Assembly (NCBI GenBank): GCA_009103225.1
Contig: RHPI01002503.1
Location: forward strand, 437,562-501,561
Length of the DNA: 64,000 nt
Direction: 5' to 3'
Source of the DNA: Chlorokybus atmophyticus
Taxonomy: Eukaryota; Streptophyta; Chlorokybophyceae; Chlorokybales; Chlorokybaceae
Shown: positions 40,725 through 54,656 of the stretch, in pieces
How positions within the stretch are numbered: the stretch's first letter is position 1
Layout: each line of letters opens with the position of its first letter
The notes under the pieces: model-generated
What the model saw: the letters and a program-made list of their open reading frames with translations, nothing else
What the model was told of the DNA's origin: nothing
Databases searched by the model: none
Position numbers and translations under genes: made by a program

Positions 40725-41769
40725 TCAGTAAGGCTTGGTCGGCATGTACTGCACGGGCGGTGGCACCATCGCCACCACCGGCACACCAACGTTGCGATGC
40801 ATCCCGTTGGGGCCGAAGGCACCGCGAACCTGATGGCGCATGCAAGACAGGGTCAGGAGAGTTGGTGGTGATACACTTGGACAAGTAGAGTCGATGCTTT
40901 GCATGTTGTGCGCACAGATGCGTGCAGGTGTGCGTGCGTATCCAAAATTACATGCACACGTCCAAGCATGCACACGCTCATGGATGTGTGCCTGTGTATG
41001 CACAAGTGTGCGTGTGCCCATGTGTGTGTTACACACCTTGAGTTCGCGCTGTTCCTGCAGGAACGCGCAGCAGATACACCATACGTGCAAGCAGCAGTCG
41101 CCGCATGCGCCACCCGGGATGCCGTACTTCTGGCGTATGGCCCCACGCACGGGTATGCTATACAGGCAGCAGCAGCCAACTTGCTGCAGCAGCCACCATA
41201 TCACACCCGCCACGAAGCAGTCCTGACCGTTAACCACCTCAGCCACCTGCCAACACGAATGGAGAGGAGGGAGGAGGAAAGCAAACTTGGCGTGAGATGA
41301 GAACTCCAACCACATGCTCTTCTTGCGTGCGTGCAGATGAGGTGAAATATCTACCCACCTGGCCGAAAGTGATGCATGGCAGGCAGCAGGCAACGACGCA
41401 CGGCACGGCGCCATCATCGCACCACGAGCACAGCCCTGTACTCCACTGGCCCAACGGCCCAGCGCCTGATTACAAGCAACATTTTACGCATTAGCAGAAT
41501 GGGGGGGCTTGTTAAGCCATGCGTCTCACACAAGCTTCACCGACCCATGTCATGACATGATCACATGTTTGGCCCACTTGCACCCAACCAATGCTCGTGT
41601 CATTGTGTCGAGTGCAATGGCAGTTTGTGTACATAGCTTGCACAGCTGATGGTCAAGTGGTTACTATAAATGCCAACTTGACTGTCCGCCTTGAATGTCA
41701 TTTACATATTTGCATATGTTTACCTTTGCCATTGGCGAGGGTAGTGGTTAGTGGGCCTGTTGGCATCAT
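40725..41769 (-). CDS. PLAC8-domain Cys-rich membrane protein
   Basis: Four exons give 155 residues: 41769-41724, 41465-41359, 41246-41037 and 40829-40725. Exon 1 starts MMPTGPLTTT. The PLAC8 signature follows: WSTGLCSWCDD, a CCLPCITFGQ block with VAEVV next, a Cys-rich hydrophobic stretch (QQVGCCCLYSIPVRG), IRQKYGIPGGACGDCCLH and CCAFLQEQRELK. The family includes plant FWL/PCR proteins linked to organ size and cadmium resistance, and animal PLAC8. The protein is probably a small membrane protein with two hydrophobic segments built around the Cys clusters. The Pro-rich tail ends MPTKPY. Length is normal for the family; transport role here is unproven. Confidence 0.93.
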
Positions 41770-42725
41770 CGCCAATGCAGCGGAAACAGCAAGGCCTCGC
41801 CCTCAACAGTCTCGTACTCGCACACCTGGCAGGTAGAGCAATTTGAGCACAAGGAAAAGAAAGCCTGCTTTTGGGCGCACACGCAGTCAAGTGAAGTCTT
41901 AGAGCACTCTACATTTGACAGTAATTGTACCCGCAAGGTGCAGCAGTGTGGGTCTGATATGCCGTTGATGTAACGTTACAACTTGAGCAATGCATGAACT
42001 TCTGATGTGACGGCCAGGTGACTCAAAAATTTGACTGAGATTGCGAGCATCAACTTCATCAACGCACACCCATGCACCCACGCAATGTGTGTATGTGTGC
42101 GTACAGCCCCCACAGGATCAATTCCACGCTTGGTTTCGCACCTGCAGCGTTCTCGTTGGAGGCGGGGAAGAGGGCGCTCAGCGGCGTCGTCAAACAGCTT
42201 GCGCACGCAAACACATGGGTAGAAACAAAAGAAACTGGCAGAGTGAATGAAAGTAAGCGTGGTGGTGTAAACGGCAGCGCACTCTTATCGTCATCAGTAC
42301 CACTTGCTGGCTAAGGCCCAGGCCTGACGAACTTTTGACAACTGAAACTGTCAATTTCGGGTCGACATGTTTCAACACACTCGGCGTGCATGTGATACCG
42401 GATACAAAGCCTGATGAATGTTTAAACAACTATATTGAGAGACTTATTGCTAAGCCCGCTGTTGGCTTTCAAATGGAACGGGATTGCTCTTGCCACCGTT
42501 ACCGCTCATGTGTACCAGCGGATGCCCCTCCGCGGTCACCGACGGGGACTTTGGGCCCTGAGGCAGCGCGCAGATTCCATCCACTTAACGTCAACAATGA
42601 TCAATTAACTAATCCACGTCACCACGTACTGTAAAGCCCTTGCAGCGAAGTGGAGAATGCATCTTGAATCTTGAATTGATTATCTCTAGCTTTCTTAATA
42701 GCTGAATTCAGCAAGAGGGGGGGGG

Positions 42726-42780
42726 CACCTGAGCTTGTGCGCAACCTGCAAGCCAAGGACCAACATAAGAAGGCAGCGGA
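42726..42780 (+). mobile_element. 55-base copy of the DDE transposon tail at a gap edge
   Basis: Identical over 55 bases to 31776-31830 in the coiled-coil tail of the DDE transposon. It is preceded by a G run and followed at once by the N gap. It is either a second transposon copy collapsed in assembly or a misjoin. Confidence 0.9.
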
Positions 42781-42843
42781 NNNNNNNNNNNNNNNNNNNN
42801 NNNNNNNNNNNNNNNNNNNNNNNNNNNNNNNNNNNNNNNNNNN
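42781..42843. other. Assembly gap, 63 N
   Basis: N residues at 42781-42843. Sequence to the left is transposase-like; sequence to the right is AT-rich and unrelated in composition. Confidence 0.99.
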
Positions 42844-45112
42844 CTTTTGCTGAGTTCATATCAAAAAAGATGGAGAAAATCAAAAAGCTAATGATGATGA
42901 CGCACACAGTAATGCAACAACAATTACTTCAAATGAGACAAGACACAATCCAATGTAAACGGTTTAAATTGTCTCTTACGAATTGTAAACTATTATGTAG
43001 GCCTTACATCGTACTGAGTACAATGTTTATGACAACTTGTCAAATGAAGATCAACAACCAGTTTGGGACATATAAGATTTTAAGTGGAGGCAAAAAGTGA
43101 AGGTTGGGGCATATCAAACTGCGTGGTGAAATATTGGATAATGGTATGCAAATAACAATTGCAACTTTTAACATCACCACCATGCTTATTTGGCCGCCCT
43201 CACATGTTTTCCCTCGTTTCCCCATTAACAAATTGCTTGAAAAAAATGCGTGCTGCAGAGAAAGTTATACGTCCACTAGCTGCCATGTTGGTCTTCATGT
43301 GTCTTTTAATTTTCACGCGATAGCTGCATGGATTGTGTACAAAAGGTATGCCATATTGTGAATTGTAGCCAGCGACATGCGTGGCTACATATGCCAGCAT
43401 TACTGCAATTGAGTACTTTTCATGTTTACTTCGATACTTCAGATTGAAGGCTCAAAGTAATCCTTGCGGGTTTGCAAGTGTAGACTCCATTGTGCACAAT
43501 ATAGTTTCTTAATAGCTAGTGCCATGCAAGCAAACCATGCTTGGTTGCTTCCTTGGCGGCACATTTAGCGTCATCCGCATCATCATTGTGTGTCACCTGT
43601 CATCGCTAACATTTGCTACACCACTCACATCTCGTCTTCTCCTCTCCTCTCCTCGCTGCAGGTTGGGGACAAAAGCTACTACATTTGCATCTTGCGCACG
43701 CCTTGGCAGGCTATTCTTGCATGATGCTGCACACGATGTTGCTGCATCTTGCATTACACATAGCTAGCCCCAAGGTCTAGTTGTGGTAAGTATAATGGAT
43801 GGGTGGAAGTATAACCCTTCAATCACAGTGACATACAAGTGTTGAGCTGTTAGCGCAGTTATCATGCCTATCACACACGCATCACATGCATCGAACTAGC
43901 CACCCAAGGGCACTACCATACGCTACACAAGTGCTACATGAAGTTGATGTGTCGTGAGTGCCTAGGTGTATTTGTGTGTTAGCACATGACTTGTGTGTGC
44001 ACGGCATGGTGTGCATATGCAACAACATTGATGGGACTCAAGCTAGCCATTACATCACATCACATCACATCACCGCATACAACAGCAATATTAAGCAGTG
44101 GTAGGGTTTGCTCCACATTGGAACGTACAATGACAATTACTTGTTAGTGGCAAGCATAGCTACAGCAACAGCAACATCAACAATGGCGTAGTTTTGGGGC
44201 CGAACAGCAGCACGCCAACCAAAGAAGTGGCGAAGCAAGACAAGCTACCATCCATTGCTATCCTTATGCTCTGCATCCGCGTGTGTTGTTCGTGCACAGC
44301 ATGTTGTGCAATCATTGATACATCTTGTGTTGGTCTCGCAAATTGCAAGTTACAAATGAGCGCTGTTTAATTTTAATGTAAGCCATGCGCCTGAAGCAAT
44401 ACAAGGAACTTTGATGGGTGACTTTGCAGTGTCAGGCATCAAGAGCGTTTTTAATTAACTTATGCATGTTTGGATGAATGCATACATGCTGCTACTGTAC
44501 TGCCAGTCTTGCCATTGTCGTTGCATACACATGGAAGTGTTTAAGCCATGTGAAAAGCCGCGCTGGATAGCTGGTTATCACCAAAATTTTGGTAGCCAAG
44601 TAGCCAGCGCAGTAATCTATCTACCGTTGTGGCAATGACCAGACCATAATCCTGGGGGAACGTAGAATTCCTTGACATGCATGACACAAACTGTAAGCTA
44701 CGAAGTTTGACCAACCAAAACTCTATTTGGCGGTTAGCACATAAAACGTCTCCAGATACGCAACCATGCATGCAAGCGCTGTAGTCATCTCGACATATCA
44801 AAGCTGTGCACTACCTGCTATGCTATGATACAAAGTATACAATGAAGCAACAAAGCCTCCTCGTTGCCGTCTCTAATTTATACGTACACAACGATGCACA
44901 AGATGTGCATCGAGAGCGAGCAACCCACTGTGCACGACCCGCTTGCAACCGCCAGCACCCTTCAGACTGCACCGGAATAGCAGCTGCACCATCAGCAATG
45001 CACACTTATATAGTTACAACCACATGTCCAAGGCTCACCAACCTGCAAAGCCAGTAGCCGAGCGCCGCCACACTCCTGGCTTGGCGAGTCACAGCCACCA
45101 ACATGTACCGGC

Positions 45113-48100
45113 TTATATCTCCGTATCAAGATCAATAACCGTCTTCTTCAAGATAGTCTCTATGGAGTTGTGCGCATTCTCCACGGCTTTAGCCACCCTC
45201 TGCCAGTGCTCGCCATGGTGCGGCTCAGCAGCTACACACCTCTTCAGCACGCTCTCCCTCTGCTCCTCGGTGCCATGCTGAACCTCAAACTTGTAGAAGA
45301 GCGCCCAGAAGTCGCCGACATCGGGATTGAGCGTGACGGCACGGTTGAACCAGACCCTCGCCTTGTCCACCTTGCGGTCGTGCCAGAAGAGGACAGCTAC
45401 AGCCGCAACAACGTGCGGATCGTTATCGCACCTTTTCAAAGCATCGCCGGCTCGCGATCTGCGCTGCGGCCTGGGCGCCATGGAGATGGCTTCTGCCCAC
45501 AGGATGCCGCTGGTGGGACACTCCTGCAGCGCACGTGCTAGAAGAGCTTCCGCCGCCTTCTGGTTGCCGCCACGGTTCTCCGTGCGCACCGCCGCGAGCC
45601 ACAGCTCAGGGCACTTTTGGTTCTTGAAGCGCGCCTGCTCCAGGACCGCGCGCGCCTTGGTGATGTTGCCGGACTTCTCCTCGAGTTGGGCTGCACACAG
45701 CCACATGGGGATGCTGTTGGGACACTTGCGGAGGCCTTGCTGGTACACATCGCGCGCGACATCTACCCTCTCAACACGCGCCTCCAGCTGTCCCAGCATG
45801 ATCCACAGCTTATGGAACAGCATAAACTTCTTGAGGCCTTCCTTCAGCAAGTTGCGTTCGGCGTCAGTGTCTCCCAGCTCTCGTTCCACAATTGCTGACT
45901 TCATCCAGACACGCTCAGTGCCTCCACGTTCTCGCGCCTTGGCCAACAACAAGCGCGCACGCTCCGGTTCATTATTCTCAAACTCAAGCTTGAAAGCAGC
46001 CAGCCAGATCTCTTCAGAGTCTGGGTTTGCAGCAAAGGCTTCTTGCAAGATGGCGCGCGCACCGGGAACATCCCCAGCAAGCCACTTCTCCTTTGCCCCC
46101 ATGAGCCACAAGATCTCCGCCTGTGGACAGTATGTGACGGCCTTTCGCAGCAGCACATCCAAAGACTCTCGCGTCCCGTGAGACTTTTCCAGCTGCGCAG
46201 CACGTCGCCAGACGGACTTCTTGCCAGGGAACACCGACAGCGCATGCGCATAGATGGCGCGAGCGCACTCCACGGAGCCCCTCTTGAGACACTCCTCAGC
46301 GTCTGCCAACCATGTGCGCTTGCGATCTTCCTCATCAACGCCGAGTCCAATGCATGCGCGGATGATGGCCTGGCACGTAACAACAGAACCAGCCTTCTCT
46401 GCTGCCTCGGCCTCCTTCAGCCACTGCTCACGGTCAATGACCACGCCATGCCCTTGGAGGTCCTTCAGAGCCCTGTCGATAATCTTCGGAACCATGTTGT
46501 TGTTCTCATTGGCCTCCTCTAGCTTAGCAGCGGCAATCCAGATCTGCGGCTCTGTGGGGATGGTTTGACGGGCCTTGTTCAAGACAGCCTTGGCACTGGC
46601 GTGGGTTTCAAGTCGTGCAAGCGCCAGCCAAAGCTCAACATGCTGCGGACAGCACTCAACCGCACGAGACAGCATCACCCTAGCATCATCCTGCGACTCG
46701 AGCTCAACAGCAGCCTTCCAAAGAAGCACAGAATTGGAGTTCTGCTCCAAAGCTTTGCGGAACACACGCCTCTTTGCGTTCACATCCTCTTCAAGGCGAG
46801 CTGCTTGCAACCATAGCTTGATGGCGTGAGGAATCTGCTGGATTCCCTTTGCGAGCACCGCTTTTGCCCTGTCTGGAGTCTGGAGCCGTGTCGCCTCAAG
46901 CCACACATCCTCACTGTTAGGACACTCTTCGCAGCCGTTCTGTATGAGAGAGCGTGCAGCCTGGAGCTTGCCAGCACGCTCCTCCAATCGCGCTGCAGCA
47001 ATCCATCCTGGGGCATGCTTCGGGTTTGTTTGAATAACAGACTTCAGCAGCAGCCTTGCCTTCTTCAGATCACTCACTTCGGCATCGCTGTTGATCTTCA
47101 TGCTCTTCAAGTCCGTAAGGTAGCCCTTGGGGTCCACAACAGTCTGGCCCGTGACAGAGTCGGACAACCTATCGAGCTTCAGCCTCATGACCGTGCCTCG
47201 GCCCTCGCCAACAGCCGTGAGATCGGTCTGCACGCCGGACGGTGTCTCCAGGCCGCTCTTGCGTGGATCAATCGCGCTGAGGGTCTCGCTCTCCTGCCTG
47301 GCCTTCTCCAGCAGCGTGTCTGGCACAGGGACGAAGCTTTCAAACCGTTTGCGTTTGTTCCTGTTGCTGTAGTCGCCAATGTCAGGGAGGCTTTCCCACT
47401 GATCTACTGACACCTGGCTCAGCTGGCGCTTGAGGTCGGCAAACTGCTCCGTGATCTTGGGATTATCTGCGCGGTACTTCTCAATTTCTTCCTTCAACCT
47501 GGCTTCGCGCCGATCCTTCCGTCGACTATCCATGCGCTGCTCAATCGACTCCCAAACCTGCAGCAGATGCAAACATTAGAAACGAATGTCAAGAACGCAG
47601 CCCTGCAAGTTGTGAGTGCACCTTATTTCTGCAGGAAACGTAATCTCCGAGCAAGGAACAAGAGGAACAGAACTCGAACTCGACCAAGCAGGTATAAGTT
47701 GAGTGGAAATCTGCAAAGCTACAAGTAGGGCTACGACGCGAAACTGTATGTCAAAGTCACCAACCCTGCAGATTGCGAGTGCATGTGATAACCTCTACTG
47801 GCAAATAGAGCGACCAAGAAACAAGGTTTGCTCTAGACAATTAAGCTAATAATGTGGACTCAGCTGCACAACATAACACCGAAGGTGTTGAATCAACCAG
47901 AGCTGGAGATATAGCTTGTTAGCTTGCAACTAGAAGGATTGCATGTGCATGCACGACTATGCAATGACTGACTTGTTTTGTCACCTTACAAGTCAAGCTC
48001 TGCTACCACAAAACCGGCATGAACCAAAATCCGACCTCCCACATGCAGCAACTCTAACACAGTCGTCACAACACACCTCATCCGCTTCTTTGTCGTCCTC

Positions 48101-48397
48101 ATCATACTCCCCAACGCTGAAGATTCCCTTGTCATTACCCTCGAACTCGTCAAAGTTTTGTCCCTCATCGAAGCCGCCCTCGTCATCGTCCTTATCGGCG
48201 GCGGGGGCGCCGGCGCCCCTTCCTCGCCCAACGGCAGGATTGGTACCACGGTCAGGGACGTCCAGGGCAGCCCTGGCAGGACCAATATCCGACCGGGTGG
48301 TGAAGCCCGTCGCTCCTCGCCCCACACCCGCCACATAGTTGCTGGGAGCAGGGGCGCTCAGATCCAGCTTCTGCTTGCGCTCGTACGGCGCCTGCAT
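45113..48397 (-). CDS. PRPF6: Pre-mRNA processing factor 6 (Prp6), U4/U6-U5 tri-snRNP
   Basis: Two exons, 48397-48077 and 47557-45113, encode 921 residues, close to the 941 of human PRPF6. PRPF6 bridges U5 and U4/U6 snRNPs and is needed for tri-snRNP assembly in the nucleus. The N-terminal PRP1 domain shows GRGATGFTTRSDIGPAR, then an acidic stretch and KEEIEKYR. SGQTVVDPKGYLTDL (T in place of S here) precedes the HAT/TPR-like repeats that fill the rest, for example LLKSV, EDVWLEA, ARVMLSRAVECCP, ALARLETHASAKAVLNKAR, LWLMGAKEKWLAGDVP and HGTEEQRESV. The start MQAPYERKQK is upstream of the conserved block. One intron of 519 bases splits DEADE from VWESIE. The PKA gene diverges from the same intergenic region. 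Confidence 0.97.
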
Positions 48398-49191
48398 CGT
48401 GCAAAAACAACGGGCTAGTTTCTGAGTGCCCTGTGCGCAACTACGTCCACATACAGGAGCACCTGCCTGCCGCCGCCGCCGCCGCCGCCGCCTTGTCCTC
48501 CACAGCTTTCGCCGCTACGCCAGCAGCACTGGTTTAGGGTTTGAGCGGGAGTTGCAGGAAAAACCAAACCCGCTAACGGTGGCTTCTAGCAGGCAAAGCA
48601 ATTGCCTTCATGACACTTGCAGAAAGCGGAAAAATTGCTTCCTGCCAAAGCGGCTTCGAGCCCGTATGCGGCGGCCTGCCAGCTCAGACCGGGCCGCCGC
48701 ATGCTGTTGGAGATACGAACGAGCGCAAGCGAGAAGAAAGAGACTCTCACTCACAGGCGCTAAGTTTACTACACCTTCTTTGTGTACTTGTGCGCTCGCA
48801 TGCACTTTGCTTGGTGGCTGTCTGACTGTTGGCCATAGCACGGCCACATACACACACGCACACAGTTACACACACATACACAGCGCTCAACACTTGAGCC
48901 GCAGAGGAAGTGGAGCAGAGTCTTGCTTGGGCAGTGAAGGGTGCTGTGACATACCAAGGGAGAGAGCCATGGTGGCTGCTGCTTGCTGAGCTGCTGCTGG
49001 TAGCAGCCTGAAGCAGTAGTGTAAGACATACACACACAAACACACAGCTTAGCATCGGAACCTTATCCCACGAACGCTGCTGTGAATTATCGCAGTGTGA
49101 GGGCTGCTCTATGACTGCAGGGCACGTGTAACAGTAGAACGTCACTTGTACAAGTAGCTTAGGCTGGTACTGATACTGTTCTCAGTCCACA
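48398..49191. other. Divergent intergenic region between PRPF6 and PKA
   Basis: 794 bases between two start codons pointing outward; must contain both promoters. A GCC repeat lies at 48470-48493 and a CA-rich tract at 48842-48885. No TATA-like box or other site could be assigned with confidence. Confidence 0.6.
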
Positions 49192-51377
<2,186 letters not shown>

Positions 51378-52197
51378 GTCGCCGATGTCATCATTCTCTG
51401 TTGGGTGAGCGGGTTGCCAGTGAGTGGTTGTAGCTTATGGAGATTGAGTGGACAGCACCGGGGAGTCGTGTCATTACGGGGCAGAGTTGAGTGCAAGGCT
51501 GGAGTACAGCAAATCTAGACGTGAATAATGGTCGAAGATGGCAAGCGTTTGTGTATGTTACAATGCCTGTTGTCGTGTTGTATCTGCATAGCAGCGTAGT
51601 TGCTTGGCAAAAACACTGGTATGTAGGATATGCGAGGTGCGACATGTGCACGACATGATGGGGACATGCAAATATAATACCCTGCGACACAATTAAGAAG
51701 TATCACTGTTCACTGCGAAACGAATGAAATAGGCAAGGAACACACGGGCTTGGCGCGCACACAAGACAGAGGCACTGTATACACCGTACTGCACCCATGA
51801 CCTGCTGGACCAGTGAGACTGGAGGAGGTTCTGGTGGAGGTAGGGAAGGGATAGCGCAACGCAGCAAGGTGCACAACAAGTATCGGCATCTTTGAGAGCA
51901 CACTGCAAGGAGGCGCATGACGCAGCACTTCAGACTGAATCTCTGCTCAAGCATGACGACTGTGTCTGTACACGCAATGCAGATGCAGGGTGGCATACTC
52001 ATCAACTGCATGCGTGCATGCACCCTGCACAAGCTTACAACTGTGGAGACGTAGTAATTTGATACTGGGCCCTTCGCTGAGCAAGAGTAGGTCCCAGTAA
52101 ACACTTGACATGTACACACACTGGGCAACCACCAGACATCGTAACCAACTCGGCTAGCATACAACTGTGCAACCAATGTGCTCCAGGTAACGACAAG
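51378..52197. other. Convergent 3' region between PKA and PEX19
   Basis: About 820 bases between the stop codons of two genes facing each other. It should hold both 3' UTRs. No other gene was seen. Confidence 0.6.
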
Positions 52198-53631
52198 CTA
52201 CATAATGGAGCAATTGTTAAGGTCTCCCGGCATAGTACTTGCATCTCCTGCATTGAATCTGCAAGCACATTGCCATCAACTAAGACTCTCACGTGGCAAT
52301 GATTTCTGCGCAGCACTGTAGCATACAGATTGAATGAGACACATGAGCATGAGTGCAACTCACTTGGGCATGCCGTCCATTCCAAACTCCATGCCAGGCG
52401 CCAGTTCTTTGACAATCTCCTGAGGTGGCTGCCCGCAGTCTTGCATCTCCTGCAGCAGCTGAACCAGGCGAGGGAAGTTCTCCGGGTCTGTCTCGTATAG
52501 CTGGCAGATCTCCTGCACATGCTCATGCTGCTTCCTGAACCGCCGCAGGTCCTCGGGTGGCAAAGTCGCCGCATTCCGCTCCAACCATGCTGGGTACCTG
52601 GGGCAAGTTTTCGTTGGTACTTGCAGAGTCAGTATAACTATTAGTCAAGACTGCATTGTTGTTCCTGGATGATGCAATAGTGGGTCCACCTGCTCACTGA
52701 GCTGAACTACATGCACTGACCAAGCAGCTGGAAGGGTTTACCTTTCGGCAATGTCACGCATTGGCTCTGCAAGAACGTCTTTGGACAGCAGCTGCCGCAT
52801 CATGGAATCCATGAGCGACTGGACCTCACCCTCGCCTCCAAGCGCCTGCATCTGCGCAGCGAGCTCCGCGACAAGCGCCTCGTTGCCATCCTCCATGCGT
52901 GCCGCCCCCGCGCCGCCATCCAGCCCCTCAATAGCTGTCTTGGTTTGCGCTGCGAGTGCCGCGAGTGTGTCTGACACGCCTTGCGACACCCCGGATGATG
53001 ACTCTCCCCCTGTACCTTTTTCGCCCTCAAGCAACCCTGCCATCAAGTGCGACAGGCTTGCTGCCAGCTGATCTGAACAAGAGAGACACAGTCAGACCCG
53101 GTGCAACCAAGCTGCAGGAAGGATACAAACTCAAAACCAACAGTGCGTACTGAAAGCTTACCAGCCTGCTGGTTTGGTTGGTCCAAACTGGGGGGCGCAA
53201 GAGGCGGCTTATTCTTTTTCTTCTTGCGTGGCAACAAGGGAGTGGACCCAAGGCCTGCCACGCCTGATGGAGCAGCTGCCGCTGTTGCACTGCTGCACGA
53301 CAATGAGCACAAGCGTGAAGCCTAAAACTGCTAGCCATAGGCTGGACGGTTGGTAAACTTGCCTGCTTGAGGCAGCAGACGCTGACACCAATGGAGTCAC
53401 TGAAGGCGCCGTTGCAGTTGTTGAGGATGCTTCCGCAGCGCTGGGTGCATTGGTACCCTCGGTACGTACGCCAAAGTCAGAAAGAGCGCCTGCCAGTATA
53501 GTCGTCAGCAGCAGCAGTGAGCTCTTAGCATCATAAAGCAACCTACAAGCGCAAAAGTGCTGCTACATTTGACACAAGGACTTACTGTCTAGAAGCTCTT
53601 CAAGCTCGTGGTCTAGCTGATCAGACGCCAT
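52198..53631 (-). CDS. PEX19: Peroxin 19, farnesylated peroxisomal membrane protein receptor
   Basis: PEX19 chaperones peroxisomal membrane proteins and docks them on PEX3. Six exons give 309 residues (human 299): 53631-53586, 53489-53363, 53292-53162, 53072-52742, 52597-52364 and 52258-52198. The N-terminus MASDQLDHELEELLDSALSD carries the conserved acidic PEX3-binding helix. A basic block (PRKKKKNKPP) follows. The PEX19 core has SLMDSMMRQLLSKDVLAEPM, then YPAWLE, LPPEDLRRFRKQHEHV and LLQEMQDCGQPPQEIVKEL. The short last exon ends NNCSIM before TAG; CSIM is a canonical CaaX farnesylation box, expected for this family. Intron 2 uses the GC donor CAG|GCAAGT. It converges on the PKA gene and diverges from MLH3. 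Confidence 0.96.
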
Positions 53632-54656
53632 TTAGGTGATGTGGGAGCCTTGGTCCTGCTCAAGTAATATGCGTTCAGCCTGATCATTCCCGATCAAGTA
53701 CTTATTATCTTGTGTACGACCTGCGACAACACCTCTACCTACACAAGTGCAGGAAAGCATACATCACTGACTATGACTGCCGCAAACTACGGTGAGACAT
53801 TCCAGAAGGCACAGTGGATGACGGACACAGTCAACCGGCGTGCCATGCTGCAACCACTACAGCTACTCTGGAGTCAGCAGCATCTGATCAAACAACGTGC
53901 ACAGGATGCAGTACGGTCAAATCTAACGCTGCTGTGCATGGCAGCGTTGGTTGCTGATGGTAGCAATCAGTCTGTCCTAGCTCGCGGCCACGTTCCAACG
54001 CCACCAATAATGCCCTAAGCTCTGAAAACAACGCAGCTAGCTGATGAAAACGTGCACCCAGCCTAGGCTAGCACCGCATGCAACGACTGAGCAAGCACTC
54101 AATCAAGCTCGCTTGTATTGACCATTCGGCTCCGTTTGGCAGCAAGGCGTTGTCAGCAAAAAGGTGTTGGGAGCGTGTGCTTAGTGCAGCAGCCTGGTGC
54201 ACACGGGCAGACTACTAGCATGGCATAGACCCCACCAGCACGCTCATCTATCCAGAGTCTCATCACACCTGCAAGCGCGGTTGTCGCCCCTTAGCCGCAA
54301 AATCAACAACGATTTCAAAGCGAGGCTCCTCCAAGCGCTCCAGAAAAAGGGATCCGGAAAAGACTGCCGCTTCGCGCTGTAAACCAGCACAATGCGGACT
54401 GCGGCGACGCTGGCAGCGTCCTGGATGACGCTGTCGCCGTCAGCAACAACTAACGTTATGAGCACGCAAACCGATGCGAGCAGCAACCCTGACCCATCTC
54501 AAACCGGGTCCAGATGGCCAGTGGATTCGGTTCGAGTGATTGCGCGGGAATTTGGCGCCATTTGAATGTTAGGGTTTTCTGCTTGTGGCCAATGTGGTCG
54601 GCGGCGTCGGCGATGTGGATGAGTGGGTGTGGCTGACGGGTGGCCTGGTGCATGAG
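53632..54656. other. Divergent region between PEX19 and MLH3
   Basis: About 1 kb between two outward-facing start codons. No domain-bearing frame. Presumably contains both promoters and 5' UTRs; no motif could be assigned. Confidence 0.5.

Larger units (their letters stand above)
41770..45112. other. No secure gene; assembly gap and a transposase scrap
   Basis: Two weak minus-strand exon candidates were seen: about 42205-42146 (donor CTGCAG|GTGCGA) and about 41838-41778 after a good pyrimidine tract. Phases do not join convincingly. A 55-base copy of transposase sequence abuts the gap at 42781. 42.86-43.43 kb is AT-rich. A CACAT repeat lies near 44055. 43.5-45.1 kb shows nothing recognisable. 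Confidence 0.4.

Noticed and set aside
41778-42206. Two-exon minus-strand gene ending EGEALLFPLHWR
   Set aside because: Splice sites look fair but none of the phase combinations joins the two exons into a sensible frame, and one exon overlaps the PLAC8 start region.
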